DNA of 64,000 bases, from positions 13,706 through 77,705 of the forward strand of contig JAHEJW010000007.1 of assembly GCA_024638655.1 (NCBI GenBank), read 5' to 3'. The notes below the pieces were generated by a model that saw nothing but the letters and a program-made list of their open reading frames with translations, was not told the DNA's origin and did not search any database. This document shows positions 37,918-47,107 of this stretch, piece by piece (position 1 is the first letter of the stretch; each line of letters starts with the position of its first letter). The translations under genes were made by a program, and so were the position numbers. Origin of the DNA: a bacterium. Its GTDB lineage: Bacteria > Actinomycetota > Acidimicrobiia > Spongiisociales > ZC4RG35.

Positions 37918-38198
37918 TGGCCGGAGAGGCCGTCGGCTGTGTCAGCGAGGTCGAGGTCTCTGGTGGTGATGCCGCCTTCACTGTGGGTGGAGAGTGTGAG
38001 GGTCACTTTGCTCCAGCGGATGTCGATGTCTGGATGGTGATTGGCTTTCTCGGCTTCCAATGCCACGCGGGTGACAAACCCCATCGACTGACCGAAGTCG
38101 GAGAACTCGTATGTGCGACTAATCCCCTCTCCGTCGCGGCTCCAGGCAGGGTGGGCCTCGATGAATGCATCGATTTCTGTATCTGATACGAGCGCCAT
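37902..38198 (-). CDS. Pterin-4a-carbinolamine dehydratase
   Basis: The 98-residue protein matches PCD/DCoH: an AHPAWSRDGEGISRTYEFSD segment, FVTRVALEAEKANHHPDIDI containing the [E/K]xxxHHP motif, and a final HSEGGITTRDLDLA. The enzyme dehydrates 4a-hydroxytetrahydrobiopterin. The reading frame is open much further upstream across recO, but the ATG at 38198 gives the family length. It is divergent from recO with 40 bases between starts and convergent with the crotonase gene. Confidence 0.93.
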   Translation of the reverse strand: MALVSDTEIDAFIEAHPAWSRDGEGISRTYEFSDFGQSMGFVTRVALEAEKANHHPDIDIRWSKVTLTLSTHSEGGITTRDLDLADTADGLSGHQNSG

Positions 38199-38238
38199 AA
38201 CGTCGAGACTAGGTCGTCGCCCGAATACCCTGTCGCCG

Positions 38239-38955
38239 ATGGGTCTCAAACACGACCAGGGCATCGTGCTCCGCTCGTATCCGTTCGGGGAGGCTGATCG
38301 GGTTGTCGTCTTGCTCAGCCCGAACAGCGGCAAGGTTCGCACGGTTGCCAAGGGAGTGCGCAAGACCAAGAGCCGATTTGGCGGACGTCTGGAGCCATTT
38401 ACCCACGTCGATCTGGTCCTCTATGAGGGTCGCAATCTCGACACCATCACCCAGGTGGCCGTCCTGGAGCCGTTTCCCAGGCTGCGGGCCGACCTCGATG
38501 CGGTCATCGCGGCAGGGACGATGGTCGAGGCGGCCGACGCCGTCGCTCAAGAGGAGGAGTCGTCGGTGCGTCTCTTCCTGTTGCTGCAAAGGGGTCTCAG
38601 AGCATTGGAGGCCGGCAAGTTCGCCCCTGACCTGATAACCAGTTTCCTACTGAAACTGGCCGACGTGGTCGGGGTCGCACCTGCTCTCGTCCAGTGCGCT
38701 TCCTGCGGGAGGCTCGATGGGCTCCACCGTTTTTCGTTCGGAGCCGGTGGAGTCGTCTGTGATGCATGCGTCGTTGAGGGGACCGTCCGTCTCCGAGATG
38801 GCATCACCATGTATCTCGCCGGCCTGGCCGAGGCCGACCTGAGCGCCCTTCCGGTCTCCGACGTGTCGTTTTCGGGTGAGGCCATGGGAATCGCCCGCCG
38901 GTTCGTCGAGTATCACCTCGATCGCAAGCTCACCTCTTTGGCGGTGATGGAGTGA
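38239..38955 (+). CDS. recO: DNA repair protein RecO
   Basis: The 238-residue protein has an N-terminal OB fold with LKHDQGIVLRSYPFGEADRV and KVRTVAKGVRKTKSRFGGRL, and a C-terminal helical region with a zinc-type motif CASCGRLDGLHRFSF...GGVVCDAC. RecO loads RecA onto SSB-coated DNA with RecR. The start at ATG 38239 gives the standard N terminus. The stop overlaps uppS by four bases, a common actinobacterial pairing. Confidence 0.95.
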   Translation: MGLKHDQGIVLRSYPFGEADRVVVLLSPNSGKVRTVAKGVRKTKSRFGGRLEPFTHVDLVLYEGRNLDTITQVAVLEPFPRLRADLDAVIAAGTMVEAADAVAQEEESSVRLFLLLQRGLRALEAGKFAPDLITSFLLKLADVVGVAPALVQCASCGRLDGLHRFSFGAGGVVCDACVVEGTVRLRDGITMYLAGLAEADLSALPVSDVSFSGEAMGIARRFVEYHLDRKLTSLAVME

Positions 38956-39713
38956 CCCTCGATCTCGACCGGCTCGACCCCGATCGAATCCCCGCTCATG
39001 TGGGGCTGATCCTCGACGGCAATGGTCGCTGGGCAAATGCCCGGGGGCTTCCTCGCACCGCCGGGCACCTCGCAGGAGAGGAGGCGCTCTTCGACAGCGT
39101 TCAGGGAGCTCTCGAAATCGGGATCAAATGGGTCACTGCGTTCACCTTCTCCACCGAGAACTGGTCACGCTCGGAAGACGAGGTCGAGTTCCTGATGTGG
39201 TTCAACGAAGACCTGTTAACTCGCCGCCGAGACGAACTCCACCAGGAGGGGGTGCGCATGCGGTTTGCGGGTGACATGGATGACTCCCGAATCCCTGACC
39301 GCAATCGCAAACATATGGCTGAGGCCGAAGATCTGACGAGGGAGAACGATCGGCTCAATCTGGTGTTTGCCTTCAACTACGGCAGCCGGCGAGAGATAAC
39401 AGAGGCTGCGCGTGCCGTCGCAGACTGGGTGTCCACCGGTGATCTGGAGGTGGCCGACATAGACGAGAGAGTTTTGTCAGGAGCGATGTACGTACCGGAG
39501 ATGCCCGACTTGGACCTTGTCATCAGGTCTTCGGGGGAGCACCGCCTGTCCAACTTCCTCTTGTGGCAGGCCGCCTACGCCGAGTTCTACTTCCCCGGCA
39601 TCCTTTGGCCCGACTTCAATCGCTATTCGCTCCTGGACGCCGTCGTCGAGTACCAGACGCGCGACCGTCGATTCGGCGCGGCCGACGACCATCCCGAGGC
39701 CCAGATTGACTAG
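38952..39713 (+). CDS. uppS: Isoprenyl (undecaprenyl) diphosphate synthase
   Basis: The 253-residue cis-prenyltransferase shows HVGLILDGNGRWANARGLPR, including the catalytic Asp, TAFTFSTENWSR, and the C-terminal PDLDLVIRSSGEHRLSNFLL with WQAAYAEFYF. It extends farnesyl diphosphate to the lipid carrier for cell-wall synthesis. Whether the product is C50 or C55 cannot be read. The start is GTG. Confidence 0.95.
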   Translation: MTLDLDRLDPDRIPAHVGLILDGNGRWANARGLPRTAGHLAGEEALFDSVQGALEIGIKWVTAFTFSTENWSRSEDEVEFLMWFNEDLLTRRRDELHQEGVRMRFAGDMDDSRIPDRNRKHMAEAEDLTRENDRLNLVFAFNYGSRREITEAARAVADWVSTGDLEVADIDERVLSGAMYVPEMPDLDLVIRSSGEHRLSNFLLWQAAYAEFYFPGILWPDFNRYSLLDAVVEYQTRDRRFGAADDHPEAQID

Positions 39714-39746
39714 GCGGGGGATCCAGGCCACCGTTGACCCCGGCAA

Positions 39747-41054
39747 ATGGCAGAAGTGACACTCGACACAATCTCGAATCTCGCCAAGAGGCGCGGATTC
39801 GTCTTCCAGTCTTCTGAAATCTACGGAGGGCTTAGGTCTGCATACGACTACGGGCCGCTCGGAGCCGAACTGCTCCGCAACGTCAAGGCCGAATGGTGGC
39901 ACACCATGGTCCAGATCCGCCCGGACGTCGTGGGTCTCGACTCGGCCATCATCCAAGCTCGTCAGGTCTGGCAAGCCTCGGGCCACGAGGAAGTCTTCAC
40001 CGACCCGATGGTGGAATGCCGCAACTGCAACTCCCGACACCGGCTCGACAAGCTCGAGGATCCGAGTCAGTGCCCGACATGCGGGGTAAGGGGCGAGCTC
40101 ACCGATCCCCGGAACTTCAACCTGATGCTCAGGACGCACATGGGCCCAGTCGAGTCCGAGGAGAACCTGGTGTACTTGAGACCGGAGACGGCTCAAGGGA
40201 TATTCATCAACTACGAGAGCATCCGACGCACCAACCGTCTCAAGCTGCCTTTCGGGATCGCCCAGATCGGGAAGGCGTTTCGCAACGAAATCACGCCGGG
40301 TCAGTTCGTCTTCCGGACCAGAGAGTTCGAGCAGATGGAAATGGAGTTCTTCTGCCGGCCCGAGGAGGCAGACCAATGGTTCGAGTACTGGAGGGAGCAC
40401 CGGTTCCAGTGGTATGTCGACCTTGGCATCGATCCGGAGAACCTCCGCCTGAGAGCCCACGAGAACGACGAGCTCAGCCACTACTCGGCGGGGACCGCCG
40501 ATGTCGAATACCGGTTCCCCTGGGGTTGGGATGAGTTGGAGGGTTTGGCAAACCGCACCGACTTCGATCTACGCCAGCACACGGAGCACGCCGGGGAGGA
40601 TCTCCGCTATTTCGACCAGGAATCGGATGAGCGTTTCTTCCCTTATGTGATCGAGCCGGCTGCCGGAGCCACCAGAGCAATGTTCGCTTTCATGATCGAC
40701 GCCTACACAGAGGAAATGGTCAACGACGAGTCCAGGGTGGTCCTCAAGCTGGACCACCGGCTGGCTCCGTACAAGGTTGCGGTACTCCCGCTGTCGAAGA
40801 AGGACGAGCTGATCCAACCTGCCGAGAAACTGGCGGAGTCGCTCCGTCGCAGGTGGATGGTCGAACTCGACGTGACTCAGTCGATTGGTCGGAGGTACCG
40901 CCGCCAGGACGAGATCGGGACACCTTGGTGCGTCACCGTGGACTTCGACACCCTGGAGGACAATGCTGTGACCGTCCGTGACCGGGACACCATGGACCAG
41001 GATCGTGTTTCGATCGATGGGGTCGAGGATTACCTGGCCGCAAGGCTCGGGTGA
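39747..41054 (+). CDS. glyS: Glycyl-tRNA synthetase (alpha2 type)
   Basis: The 435-residue class II synthetase has [19 protein letters not shown], the motif 2 region [20 protein letters not shown], and motif 3 [15 protein letters not shown] Cys cluster CRNCNSRH...CPTCG suggests a zinc-binding insertion. The C-terminal anticodon-binding domain begins at [17 protein letters not shown]. It is the eukaryote-like single-chain dimer type usual in Actinomycetota. Confidence 0.97.
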   Translation: MAEVTLDTISNLAKRRGFVFQSSEIYGGLRSAYDYGPLGAELLRNVKAEWWHTMVQIRPDVVGLDSAIIQARQVWQASGHEEVFTDPMVECRNCNSRHRLDKLEDPSQCPTCGVRGELTDPRNFNLMLRTHMGPVESEENLVYLRPETAQGIFINYESIRRTNRLKLPFGIAQIGKAFRNEITPGQFVFRTREFEQMEMEFFCRPEEADQWFEYWREHRFQWYVDLGIDPENLRLRAHENDELSHYSAGTADVEYRFPWGWDELEGLANRTDFDLRQHTEHAGEDLRYFDQESDERFFPYVIEPAAGATRAMFAFMIDAYTEEMVNDESRVVLKLDHRLAPYKVAVLPLSKKDELIQPAEKLAESLRRRWMVELDVTQSIGRRYRRQDEIGTPWCVTVDFDTLEDNAVTVRDRDTMDQDRVSIDGVEDYLAARLG

Positions 41055-41127
41055 GTCCGGCGAACCGGATTGGGCCCAGATCCGTAATGCCTTTCGGTAG
41101 GAGAGCCTGTGTCTCATCGAGGCTGTG

Positions 41128-41916
41128 ATGGAACCCGATCTTCGAGGTGAGAGTGTGAGATGGTCGATTGTCGGATGGATAGCCGCCGCAATAGTCGTGG
41201 TAGTCGGAGGCGCATATGCATGGTTCTGGTTCGCCGGAGGCTCGGGTGAGCCGTCGACCGAACTGACGACCCCGACGATCGCTGGAACCGACACCACCCT
41301 CGGCACAACGGCGAGCACTCGATCCACAACCGAAACGACCGTGGGAACGACGACGGGTGCGTCGTCCACCGGTCCCGCCTCCTTTGTGCTCGATTCGACG
41401 CGAAGCCTGGCGAGTTTCGAACTAGACGAAGAGTTGCGGGGCTCCCCTCAGCGTGTCGTCGGAACGACCGACCAGGTTGCCGGCCAGGTGCGTCTCGACA
41501 TAACTGATCTGTCCACGGTCGAGTTCTCCGAGATAGTGATCAACGCCCGCACCTTTCAAACCGACTCGGGCCAGCGGGACCGAGCAATTCGAGGTCCGGT
41601 GATTTTGGACTCGGCAAGCGACGAGTTCGAGTTCATAACGTTTTCGGTCAAATCGGTGGACGGCTTACCCGACGAGGTGGTCCCCGGTGACACTCTCGAG
41701 CTCACCGTCACCGGCGATCTCACAGTAAAAGGCATTACCAACGAAGAGACGTTCGACGTGTCCGCCACGCTCGTCGACCAGGAGAACATCGAAGGTTCGG
41801 CGGGCGCCATCATTTCCAGGGATCGATACGGAATCGGGATACCCAACGTTCCCAGCGTGGCCAATGTGAGTGACGAGGTGGCTCTGATCTTGGAGTTCGT
41901 CCTAACCGCGAGTTGA
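41128..41916 (+). CDS. Membrane-anchored YceI-like domain protein
   Basis: The 262-residue protein has one N-terminal membrane helix (VGWIAAAIVVVVGGAYAWFW), a Thr/Ser-rich linker to about residue 85, and a YceI-like lipocalin domain (SLASFELDEELRG, VAGQVRLDITDLSTVEFSEI, and the final DRYGIGIPNVPSVANVSDE). YceI proteins bind isoprenoid-type lipids in the cell envelope. A GTG three bases upstream is an equal alternative start. The Thr-rich linker resembles that of the HD phosphodiesterase in this window. It overlaps the open frame of dnaG. Confidence 0.88.
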   Translation: MEPDLRGESVRWSIVGWIAAAIVVVVGGAYAWFWFAGGSGEPSTELTTPTIAGTDTTLGTTASTRSTTETTVGTTTGASSTGPASFVLDSTRSLASFELDEELRGSPQRVVGTTDQVAGQVRLDITDLSTVEFSEIVINARTFQTDSGQRDRAIRGPVILDSASDEFEFITFSVKSVDGLPDEVVPGDTLELTVTGDLTVKGITNEETFDVSATLVDQENIEGSAGAIISRDRYGIGIPNVPSVANVSDEVALILEFVLTAS

Positions 41917-41963
41917 GCAAGCCCGGCACGAGATTCGGCCCTCGACCTTATTATCGAGTCGAG

Positions 41964-43712
41964 ATGGCAGACCGCGGCGATATCGATCGAGTGCGAGAGG
42001 CCACCGATCTGGTCGACCTGTTCGCCGAAGTGACCAAGGTGCGACGATCCGGCCGCTCTTTCATGGCGGTCTGCCCGTTCCATCAGGAGAAGACTCCTTC
42101 GATGTCACTGGATCGAGCCAGAGGCCTTTACCACTGCTTCGGTTGTGGCGAGGGTGGCGACGTGTTCACCTTTCTCCAGAAGACTCAGGGGCTGGAGTTC
42201 ACTGAGGCGCTCGAAAGCCTCGCCCGTAGGGCCGGGATCACCATCACGAGAGATCCAGAGGCGGCTCGCAAGCGGGGCAGGAGGGACGCAGCCGTTGCTG
42301 CCCTCAGGAGGGCGATCGACGTCTACCACGACCGTCTGAAGCGGTCGTCTGAAGCGGGCCCTGCCCGCGCCTACCTGCGTGGGCGTGGATACGACATCGA
42401 TCTCATCGAAGAGTGGAAGCTTGGCTTCGCAGGAGTGGACTGGGACACAGCGGTGAAGGCATTACGAACGGCGGGTGTGGACGACCGTGCGATGCTCGAG
42501 GCAGGCCTAGCCAGACGTGGCCGACATGGTCTCTACGACGTCTTCAGGGGTCGTCTGATGTTCCCCATACACGACGTCAGGGGTGATGCCGTCGGCTTCG
42601 GAGGCAGACGGCTGGAAGAGATCGACGCCCAGGCGACCAACAATCCGGACGCCAAATACGTCAACTCCGCAGATTCGATCGTCTACCAGAAGGCGCGGCT
42701 GCTCTTCGGATTGGACCGCGCTCGCGGGCCAATCGCAGACGAAGGCCGGGCTGTCGTAGTAGAGGGGTACACCGATGTGATCGCCATGCATCGAGCGGGG
42801 GTCAAAACGGCGGTCGCCACCTGCGGGACGGCACTCGGGGATGGCCACTTCGATCTGTTGAGGCGCTTCACCGAGCAGGTGGTTCTGGCCTTCGACTCCG
42901 ATGAGGCCGGAACCAAGGCGGCCCTGCGCAGCGATGACCTTGAATCGCCGTTCCGACTCGATCTCGATCTCCGAGTTGCTGTCATGCCTGATGGGCTTGA
43001 TCCGGCCGACCTGGTCCAGGAGGGCCGGTCGGCCGAGTTGATAGAGGCGGTCGAGTCGGCACGACCTCTCCTCGAGCACCGTATCGAGCACGATGTCGAG
43101 CGTTTCGACGTATCGGGCCCGGAGGGGCGCGCTCGGGCGCTCCATGCCGCGGTCGCACAACTCAAGCGGGTCAATGACGATATCGCCCGCACCGAATATG
43201 CGCGGTTTGTGGCCCGACTGATCGGGGTCGACCTGGACACCGTCCGGCGGGCTCTCGGGACTCGGTTGGCTGGAGCCAGGGGAAATGGCGCTGCACCCGG
43301 CAGGCCGCTTGATCGGGCGGAGGCGGAGTTGCTTCGAGTGGTCTTGCACAACCCTCCTGATCGGGGCGATGTTCGGCCTGAGGACTTCACGGATGAGCGT
43401 CTGCGGCGCGCATACCTAGCCGTCGCGGACGAGCTTGCCGATCTCGACGCCGGGACCTCCGTCGACCTGACCTCACTTGAAGACGAGTCGACCGCAGGGC
43501 TCTTGCGGTCGCTCGCTATGGACGATCGACCGCTGCCCGACTGGACGGACCTGGAAAGAAGGCTGAAAGGCAAGCGTCTCGACGTCGAGATCGACGCACT
43601 TGAGTCGAGACTCGCCTCTCTCGACTCGGCAACGGACGATCACTCCGCAGCACTGAGAGAGCTCACGGAGCTCCAGAGGCAGAAGCGTGCTCTGACCCAG
43701 GAGCCGAGCTAG
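41964..43712 (+). CDS. dnaG: DNA primase
   Basis: The 582-residue protein has the DnaG zinc-binding domain (VCPFHQEKTPSM ... YHCFGCGEGGDVF), the TOPRIM core with VVVEGYTDVIAMHRAG and VVLAFDSDEAGTKAA, and a C-terminal DnaB-interacting region. It makes RNA primers at the replication fork. The frame is open to TTG 41913, overlapping the upstream stop, but ATG 41964 gives MADRGDIDRVREATDLVDL, the family N terminus. It precedes rpoD as in most Actinomycetota. Confidence 0.96.
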   Translation: MADRGDIDRVREATDLVDLFAEVTKVRRSGRSFMAVCPFHQEKTPSMSLDRARGLYHCFGCGEGGDVFTFLQKTQGLEFTEALESLARRAGITITRDPEAARKRGRRDAAVAALRRAIDVYHDRLKRSSEAGPARAYLRGRGYDIDLIEEWKLGFAGVDWDTAVKALRTAGVDDRAMLEAGLARRGRHGLYDVFRGRLMFPIHDVRGDAVGFGGRRLEEIDAQATNNPDAKYVNSADSIVYQKARLLFGLDRARGPIADEGRAVVVEGYTDVIAMHRAGVKTAVATCGTALGDGHFDLLRRFTEQVVLAFDSDEAGTKAALRSDDLESPFRLDLDLRVAVMPDGLDPADLVQEGRSAELIEAVESARPLLEHRIEHDVERFDVSGPEGRARALHAAVAQLKRVNDDIARTEYARFVARLIGVDLDTVRRALGTRLAGARGNGAAPGRPLDRAEAELLRVVLHNPPDRGDVRPEDFTDERLRRAYLAVADELADLDAGTSVDLTSLEDESTAGLLRSLAMDDRPLPDWTDLERRLKGKRLDVEIDALESRLASLDSATDDHSAALRELTELQRQKRALTQEPS

Positions 43713-43748
43713 ACAACAACCCCCTTACGAACCGATTCGGGTTGCGTC

Positions 43749-43774
43749 ACACTGCTGAAGAGGGACAACAGTGT
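43749..43774. other. Inverted repeat between dnaG and rpoD
   Basis: ACACTGCTG and CAACAGTGT form a nine-base stem with one G-T pair and an eight-base loop in the 119-base gap upstream of rpoD. No T-run follows, so it may be a weak terminator of dnaG or a regulatory site for rpoD. Confidence 0.4.
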
Positions 43775-43831
43775 TCGAGATCTTCAGAGACGGACTAGCT
43801 TGGATGGCGGGATGAAGGCCTTTGTAGCCTG

Positions 43832-44959
43832 ATGAGTACAGACCTGACACGGGTCACCAGCCTGCTGGTCAAACGAGCCAATCACCGCGGCTTCTTGACG
43901 ATGGCCGAAGTCCAGCAGGAGCTGGAGGACATCGAGGCTCCAGGCGAGGCGTTCGAGAAGGTCGCCGACGAGCTTCGTCTCAAGGGAATCAAGCTCGTCG
44001 AGGAGGGGCCGGCCGTTGGCGAGGAGGTCGTCGAGGTCAGCCAGATCTCGGTGTCCGACCCGGTCAGGCTTTACTTGAACGAAATCGGCCGTTACCCCTT
44101 GCTCACCGCCCAGCAAGAAGTAGAGCTTGCCATGCGCATGGAAGGCGGCAGGAGGGCTCTGGCACGACTAACCAGTGATGAGCTCGACGACGACGATCGA
44201 GCGTTCCTCAAGCACGAGGTCGAGATCGGGGAAGGAGCCCATCATCAGCTGGTCCAGTCCAACCTGAGACTGGTGGTCGCTCTGGCCAGGCGGTACGTCG
44301 GGCGAGGGATGTCTCTCCTCGACCTGATACAGGAGGGGAACGTGGGCTTGATGAGAGCCGTGGAGCGGTTCGACTACCGCCGTGGCTTCAAGTTCTCTAC
44401 CTATGCGACCTGGTGGATACGCCAAGCGATCTCTCGGGCCATGGCCGACCAGGGGCGGACCATACGGATGCCGATCCATGTGCTCGATGCGGTCAACAAA
44501 CTGACGAGGGCACAACGAGAGCTGACACAGACCCTGGGGCGGTCGCCCACACTCGAAGAGTTGGCCGAAGACCTCGACCTGGAAGTGACGCGGGTTGCCG
44601 AGCTGCGCCGAATCGCTCAGGACACCGTGTCTTTGGAGACGCCGGTCGGTGAGGACGAGGACGGGACTCTCGGAGACCTCGTCGAAGATCACGACTCCCT
44701 CGCTCCTGCAGACGTGGCCACTTTCACTTCCCTCCAGGACCAGCTCTCCGAGGCATTGGAGGGACTGAACGAGAGGGAGCGTCAGGTGCTCATCATGAGG
44801 TTCGGACTGGCCGATGGCCGAACCCGAACGCTTGAAGAGGTGGGTGCCCACTTCAACGTCACCAGGGAGAGGATCCGCCAATTGGAGACCAAGGCCCTCG
44901 CGAAGCTCCGCCATCCGGACAAGTCGGGCAAGCTGGAGGGTTTCCTGGAGAGCATTTAG
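43832..44959 (+). CDS. rpoD: Primary RNA polymerase sigma factor
   Basis: The 375-residue sigma-70 protein has region 1.2 ([20 protein letters not shown]), region 2 ([38 protein letters not shown]), region 3 and region 4 with [18 protein letters not shown] and [20 protein letters not shown]. It lacks a long region 1.1 acidic extension, and an N-terminal part of about 70 residues precedes region 1.2. It directs most housekeeping transcription. It lies immediately upstream of the tRNA-Asn gene. Confidence 0.96.
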   Translation: MSTDLTRVTSLLVKRANHRGFLTMAEVQQELEDIEAPGEAFEKVADELRLKGIKLVEEGPAVGEEVVEVSQISVSDPVRLYLNEIGRYPLLTAQQEVELAMRMEGGRRALARLTSDELDDDDRAFLKHEVEIGEGAHHQLVQSNLRLVVALARRYVGRGMSLLDLIQEGNVGLMRAVERFDYRRGFKFSTYATWWIRQAISRAMADQGRTIRMPIHVLDAVNKLTRAQRELTQTLGRSPTLEELAEDLDLEVTRVAELRRIAQDTVSLETPVGEDEDGTLGDLVEDHDSLAPADVATFTSLQDQLSEALEGLNERERQVLIMRFGLADGRTRTLEEVGAHFNVTRERIRQLETKALAKLRHPDKSGKLEGFLESI

Positions 44960-45027
44960 CTGCTCAACGGCCAACTCGGTGTTTCCGGTCCCGATTGGTA
45001 ACCTGTGGCTTCGCCAGCCGGCGACCT

Positions 45028-45100
45028 TCCGCGGTAGCTCAATTGGCAGAGCAGTGGACTGTTAATCCATTGGTTGTAGGTTCGAGTCCTACCCGCGGAG
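45028..45100 (+). tRNA. tRNA-Asn (anticodon GTT)
   Basis: This 73-nucleotide cloverleaf has an acceptor stem TCCGCGG pairing with CCGCGGA, discriminator G, a D arm with AGCTCAATTGGCAGAGCA, an anticodon stem GTGGA/TCCAT around loop CTGTTAA with GTT at 45061-45063, and a T arm with GTAGGTTCGAGTCCTAC. CCA is not encoded. Its 3' half from position 45055 is repeated four times downstream, marking it as an integration site. Confidence 0.97.
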
Positions 45101-45101
45101 C
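45055..45101 (+). repeat. Repeat R0: 3' half of tRNA-Asn (reference copy)
   Basis: These 47 bases run from the anticodon stem to one base past the tRNA end. This is the kind of segment used as attB by tyrosine recombinases. Copies R1 to R4 lie downstream in the same orientation, without the tRNA 5' half. Confidence 0.9.
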
Positions 45102-45224
45102 TATCTCAGTCAGGAAGCCCTCCAGTACTACACAGCCGGATAAGGTCGAGGCACTTCCGATCAACGAACAAGCTCGAAAAGAGACCAAGGTCTCGTCCGA
45201 GGAGCCTTTCAAGGAGACCGCGAC

Positions 45225-45662
45225 ATGAGAATCACCGAGGCCGTCGTGATCGATCGGCCGTTGGAGGAGGTTTGGGCGGCCTTCGACAACCCGGAGACCT
45301 TGAAACGATGGCAACCAACCCTGGAGAGCTTCGAGCACATGTCGGGTGAGCCCGGCCAGCCAGGCGCCCAGTCGCGGCTGGTCTACGTCGAAGGGAAGCG
45401 CACAATCGAGATGACGGAAACCGTGCTCGAACGGGGTGAGGGTTACCTGTCCGGCGAGTACCTGGTGGGCGGTTCGGTGTCACCCACTGTCAACCGGGTC
45501 GACAATGTCTTCGAGAGACTGGACAGCTCTACCAGATGGCGCATGGTGTCCGAGTTTCGCTTCAGTGGCATTGAGCGATTCGTGATGCCTCTGATGAAGG
45601 CCATGTTTGCCAAGCGCATTCGCGACGATATGCGGCGGTTCAAAGAAGTGGTTGAGGCCTAA
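45225..45662 (+). CDS. SRPBCC (START/polyketide cyclase-like) protein
   Basis: The 145-residue protein has the SRPBCC lipid/ligand-binding fold: an opening ITEAVVIDRPLEEVWAAFDN, a central TIEMTETVLERGEGYLSGEY, and an end MKAMFAKRIRDDMRRFKEVV forming the long C-terminal helix. Members bind hydrophobic ligands in a cavity; no catalytic residue can be assigned. It is the first cargo gene after the tRNA-Asn and lies between repeat copies R0 and R1. Confidence 0.88.
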   Translation: MRITEAVVIDRPLEEVWAAFDNPETLKRWQPTLESFEHMSGEPGQPGAQSRLVYVEGKRTIEMTETVLERGEGYLSGEYLVGGSVSPTVNRVDNVFERLDSSTRWRMVSEFRFSGIERFVMPLMKAMFAKRIRDDMRRFKEVVEA

Positions 45663-45777
45663 GGCATAGCGACACGCCCTAGCCACCCGCAACGACACCG
45701 GGCGGGAATCTGTGCCGGTGGTTGGCGGCGTGCGACGATCTTGCCGCTCCGGGTTCTTCGGCTGGCTCAACCCTCTC

Positions 45778-46293
45778 TCAAAAGAACCAGGGGTAGTCGC
45801 CGCGAATCAAGACGAACACGATCAAGAAGATCCCAAAGACCAGACTCAACGCCCCGAGTGATCCTCCGGCTAACGCCCGGCCCCTCCCCAGCCCGGTTTC
45901 GTGAGCACGTTTGAGCCCTTCCCTCGCCAGAAGAACGGCCGCCGGGCCGATCAAGAAGGGAGCCCAGATGAAGTAGGCACCATACGAAACGACGGACAGG
46001 ATGCCTGCCCACATTCCGGCGGAGGCTGGTCGGTTCCTACCGTCTTCGGCTTTCTTCATACCCCCGCGGACCAATAGCCCGTAGACCAGACCCACCACGA
46101 TCAACCCAGAGACCGCGATGAACGCGAGGTTCTCCCAGAAGATGCTCCACCCCTCCCACTCATTAACCACCACTGCCACCACAGCGTGGACCACTTCGAC
46201 GGTCAGAAACACCCATGTTGCCCAGACAAGCCATGTTCGCCGTTGAACCCGCCGCTCCGCTGGGATGTTGGTCGGCCTGACTGCCGCATTCAT
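45778..46293 (-). CDS. Four-helix membrane protein, function unknown
   Basis: The 171-residue protein has a short basic N terminus (IPAERRVQRRTW), a pair of helices at about residues 20-75, and a second pair containing GILSVVSYGAYFIWAPFLIG and ALSLVFGIFLIVFVLI, ending YPWFF. The segment between pairs and the Gly/Ala pattern resemble DUF4190-like membrane proteins, but I cannot be firm. ATG 46293 has AAGGGAGA upstream and is preferred over an open frame to 46368. It is convergent with the SRPBCC gene within the same inter-repeat module. Confidence 0.7.
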   Translation of the reverse strand: MNAAVRPTNIPAERRVQRRTWLVWATWVFLTVEVVHAVVAVVVNEWEGWSIFWENLAFIAVSGLIVVGLVYGLLVRGGMKKAEDGRNRPASAGMWAGILSVVSYGAYFIWAPFLIGPAAVLLAREGLKRAHETGLGRGRALAGGSLGALSLVFGIFLIVFVLIRGDYPWFF

Positions 46294-46638
46294 ATTCCAT
46301 CTCCCTTCGGTGATGTCCGCGCAAGCCGCGGTGCTCTCGATGACGCGAGGCGTCCAATAACTCAACAATGCATCGCAGAGTCGAGAGGGCAGGTCGGCCT
46401 CAAAGATCGACGCCGGTGGTTGCCACCCCGGGGCTGCTCGTCGGTTGGGCCTTAGATGCAGCGCCGCGGACCGGGCCGCCTAAGTAGCCCGAATCATACA
46501 ACTCGCAGGGTTGCATCGCGCACCACCCTGAAAAGGTGCGAAGGCCTGACCGATAGGCTGCAGGGTCGCGGGTGATATCGAGGCCCTGAGATAGTTGGCT
46601 GCGGCTTTTGTGGCTTTGGTACAAGGGTTCTCGGGTTC
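46294..46638. other. Non-coding end of first module
   Basis: This 345-base stretch upstream of the membrane-protein gene probably holds its promoter. I see no gene in it. Short GC-rich inverted segments occur around 46410-46440, but none is long enough to name. It ends at repeat R1. Confidence 0.4.
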
Positions 46639-46683
46639 GGACTCTCAATCATTGGTTGTGGGTTCGAGTCCTACTCGCCGAGC
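46639..46683 (+). repeat. Repeat R1: diverged tRNA-Asn 3' end copy
   Basis: The copy matches R0 with about five substitutions and a one-base gap, including ATTGGTTGTGGGTTCGAGTC in the T-arm region and TACTCGCCGAGC at the end. It is the most diverged copy although it is nearest to the tRNA. The 5' half of a tRNA is absent. Confidence 0.75.
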
Positions 46684-47107
46684 CTTCTCACCTGGTAGTT
46701 GCCCGATGAACGGTCGCTTCGGCCGACTCATAGACGATGTCACCGTCGCACTACTCCTTGCCGCCAGATCTCTCTATTGACAGCTTGAGGCTCTTTCGGA
46801 TATCTTCTCGCATGACTCATGGTCGCGATGCTTTGCGCCACGTCCCAGGTTGGCGCGGGAGACCAGGACGTCGATAGGCGGCCGACCTCGAAGGAGTGTG
46901 CAAAGGCGACGGCACAAGGATGACTACGCCGGGTGGCCATCCGCCCGGATTTGGCCTGGTGCCCTGGAGGACAGACGTCGACTCACCTGGTGACCGGCGG
47001 ATGGCGCTTCCACAGACACCCAACTTTGCACCATTTGGACACCTACCTCTCCACCATTCAACGGGTTGAACGGCGGCCCAACCGGTGCCTCTGATTTAGG
47101 AGTAGTA
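46684..47107. other. Leader region of second module
   Basis: This 424-base stretch contains a near-consensus promoter (46777-46806) and no convincing gene. A 21-codon frame begins at ATG 46812 and stops soon after; I do not call it a gene. The real start of the secreted-protein gene is 300 bases after the promoter, so the transcript would have a long leader. Confidence 0.45.
46777..46806 (+). promoter_or_regulatory. Near-consensus sigma-70 promoter
   Basis: TTGACA at 46777-46782 is followed after 18 bases by TATCTT at 46801-46806. The first hexamer is a perfect -35 and the second matches four of six in the -10 box. It points toward the secreted-protein gene. It is the best-looking promoter seen in the window. 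Confidence 0.6.

Noticed and set aside
45039-45338. Minus-strand reading frames ending in a VGLEPTTNGLTV-type peptide at the tRNA and at R2
   Set aside because: These are translations of the tRNA-Asn sequence and its copies on the other strand. Such peptides are a familiar database artefact and not proteins.
46812-46880. Short leader peptide after the 46777 promoter
   Set aside because: The 21-codon frame lacks a good ribosome-binding site and any repeated-codon pattern expected of an attenuator.
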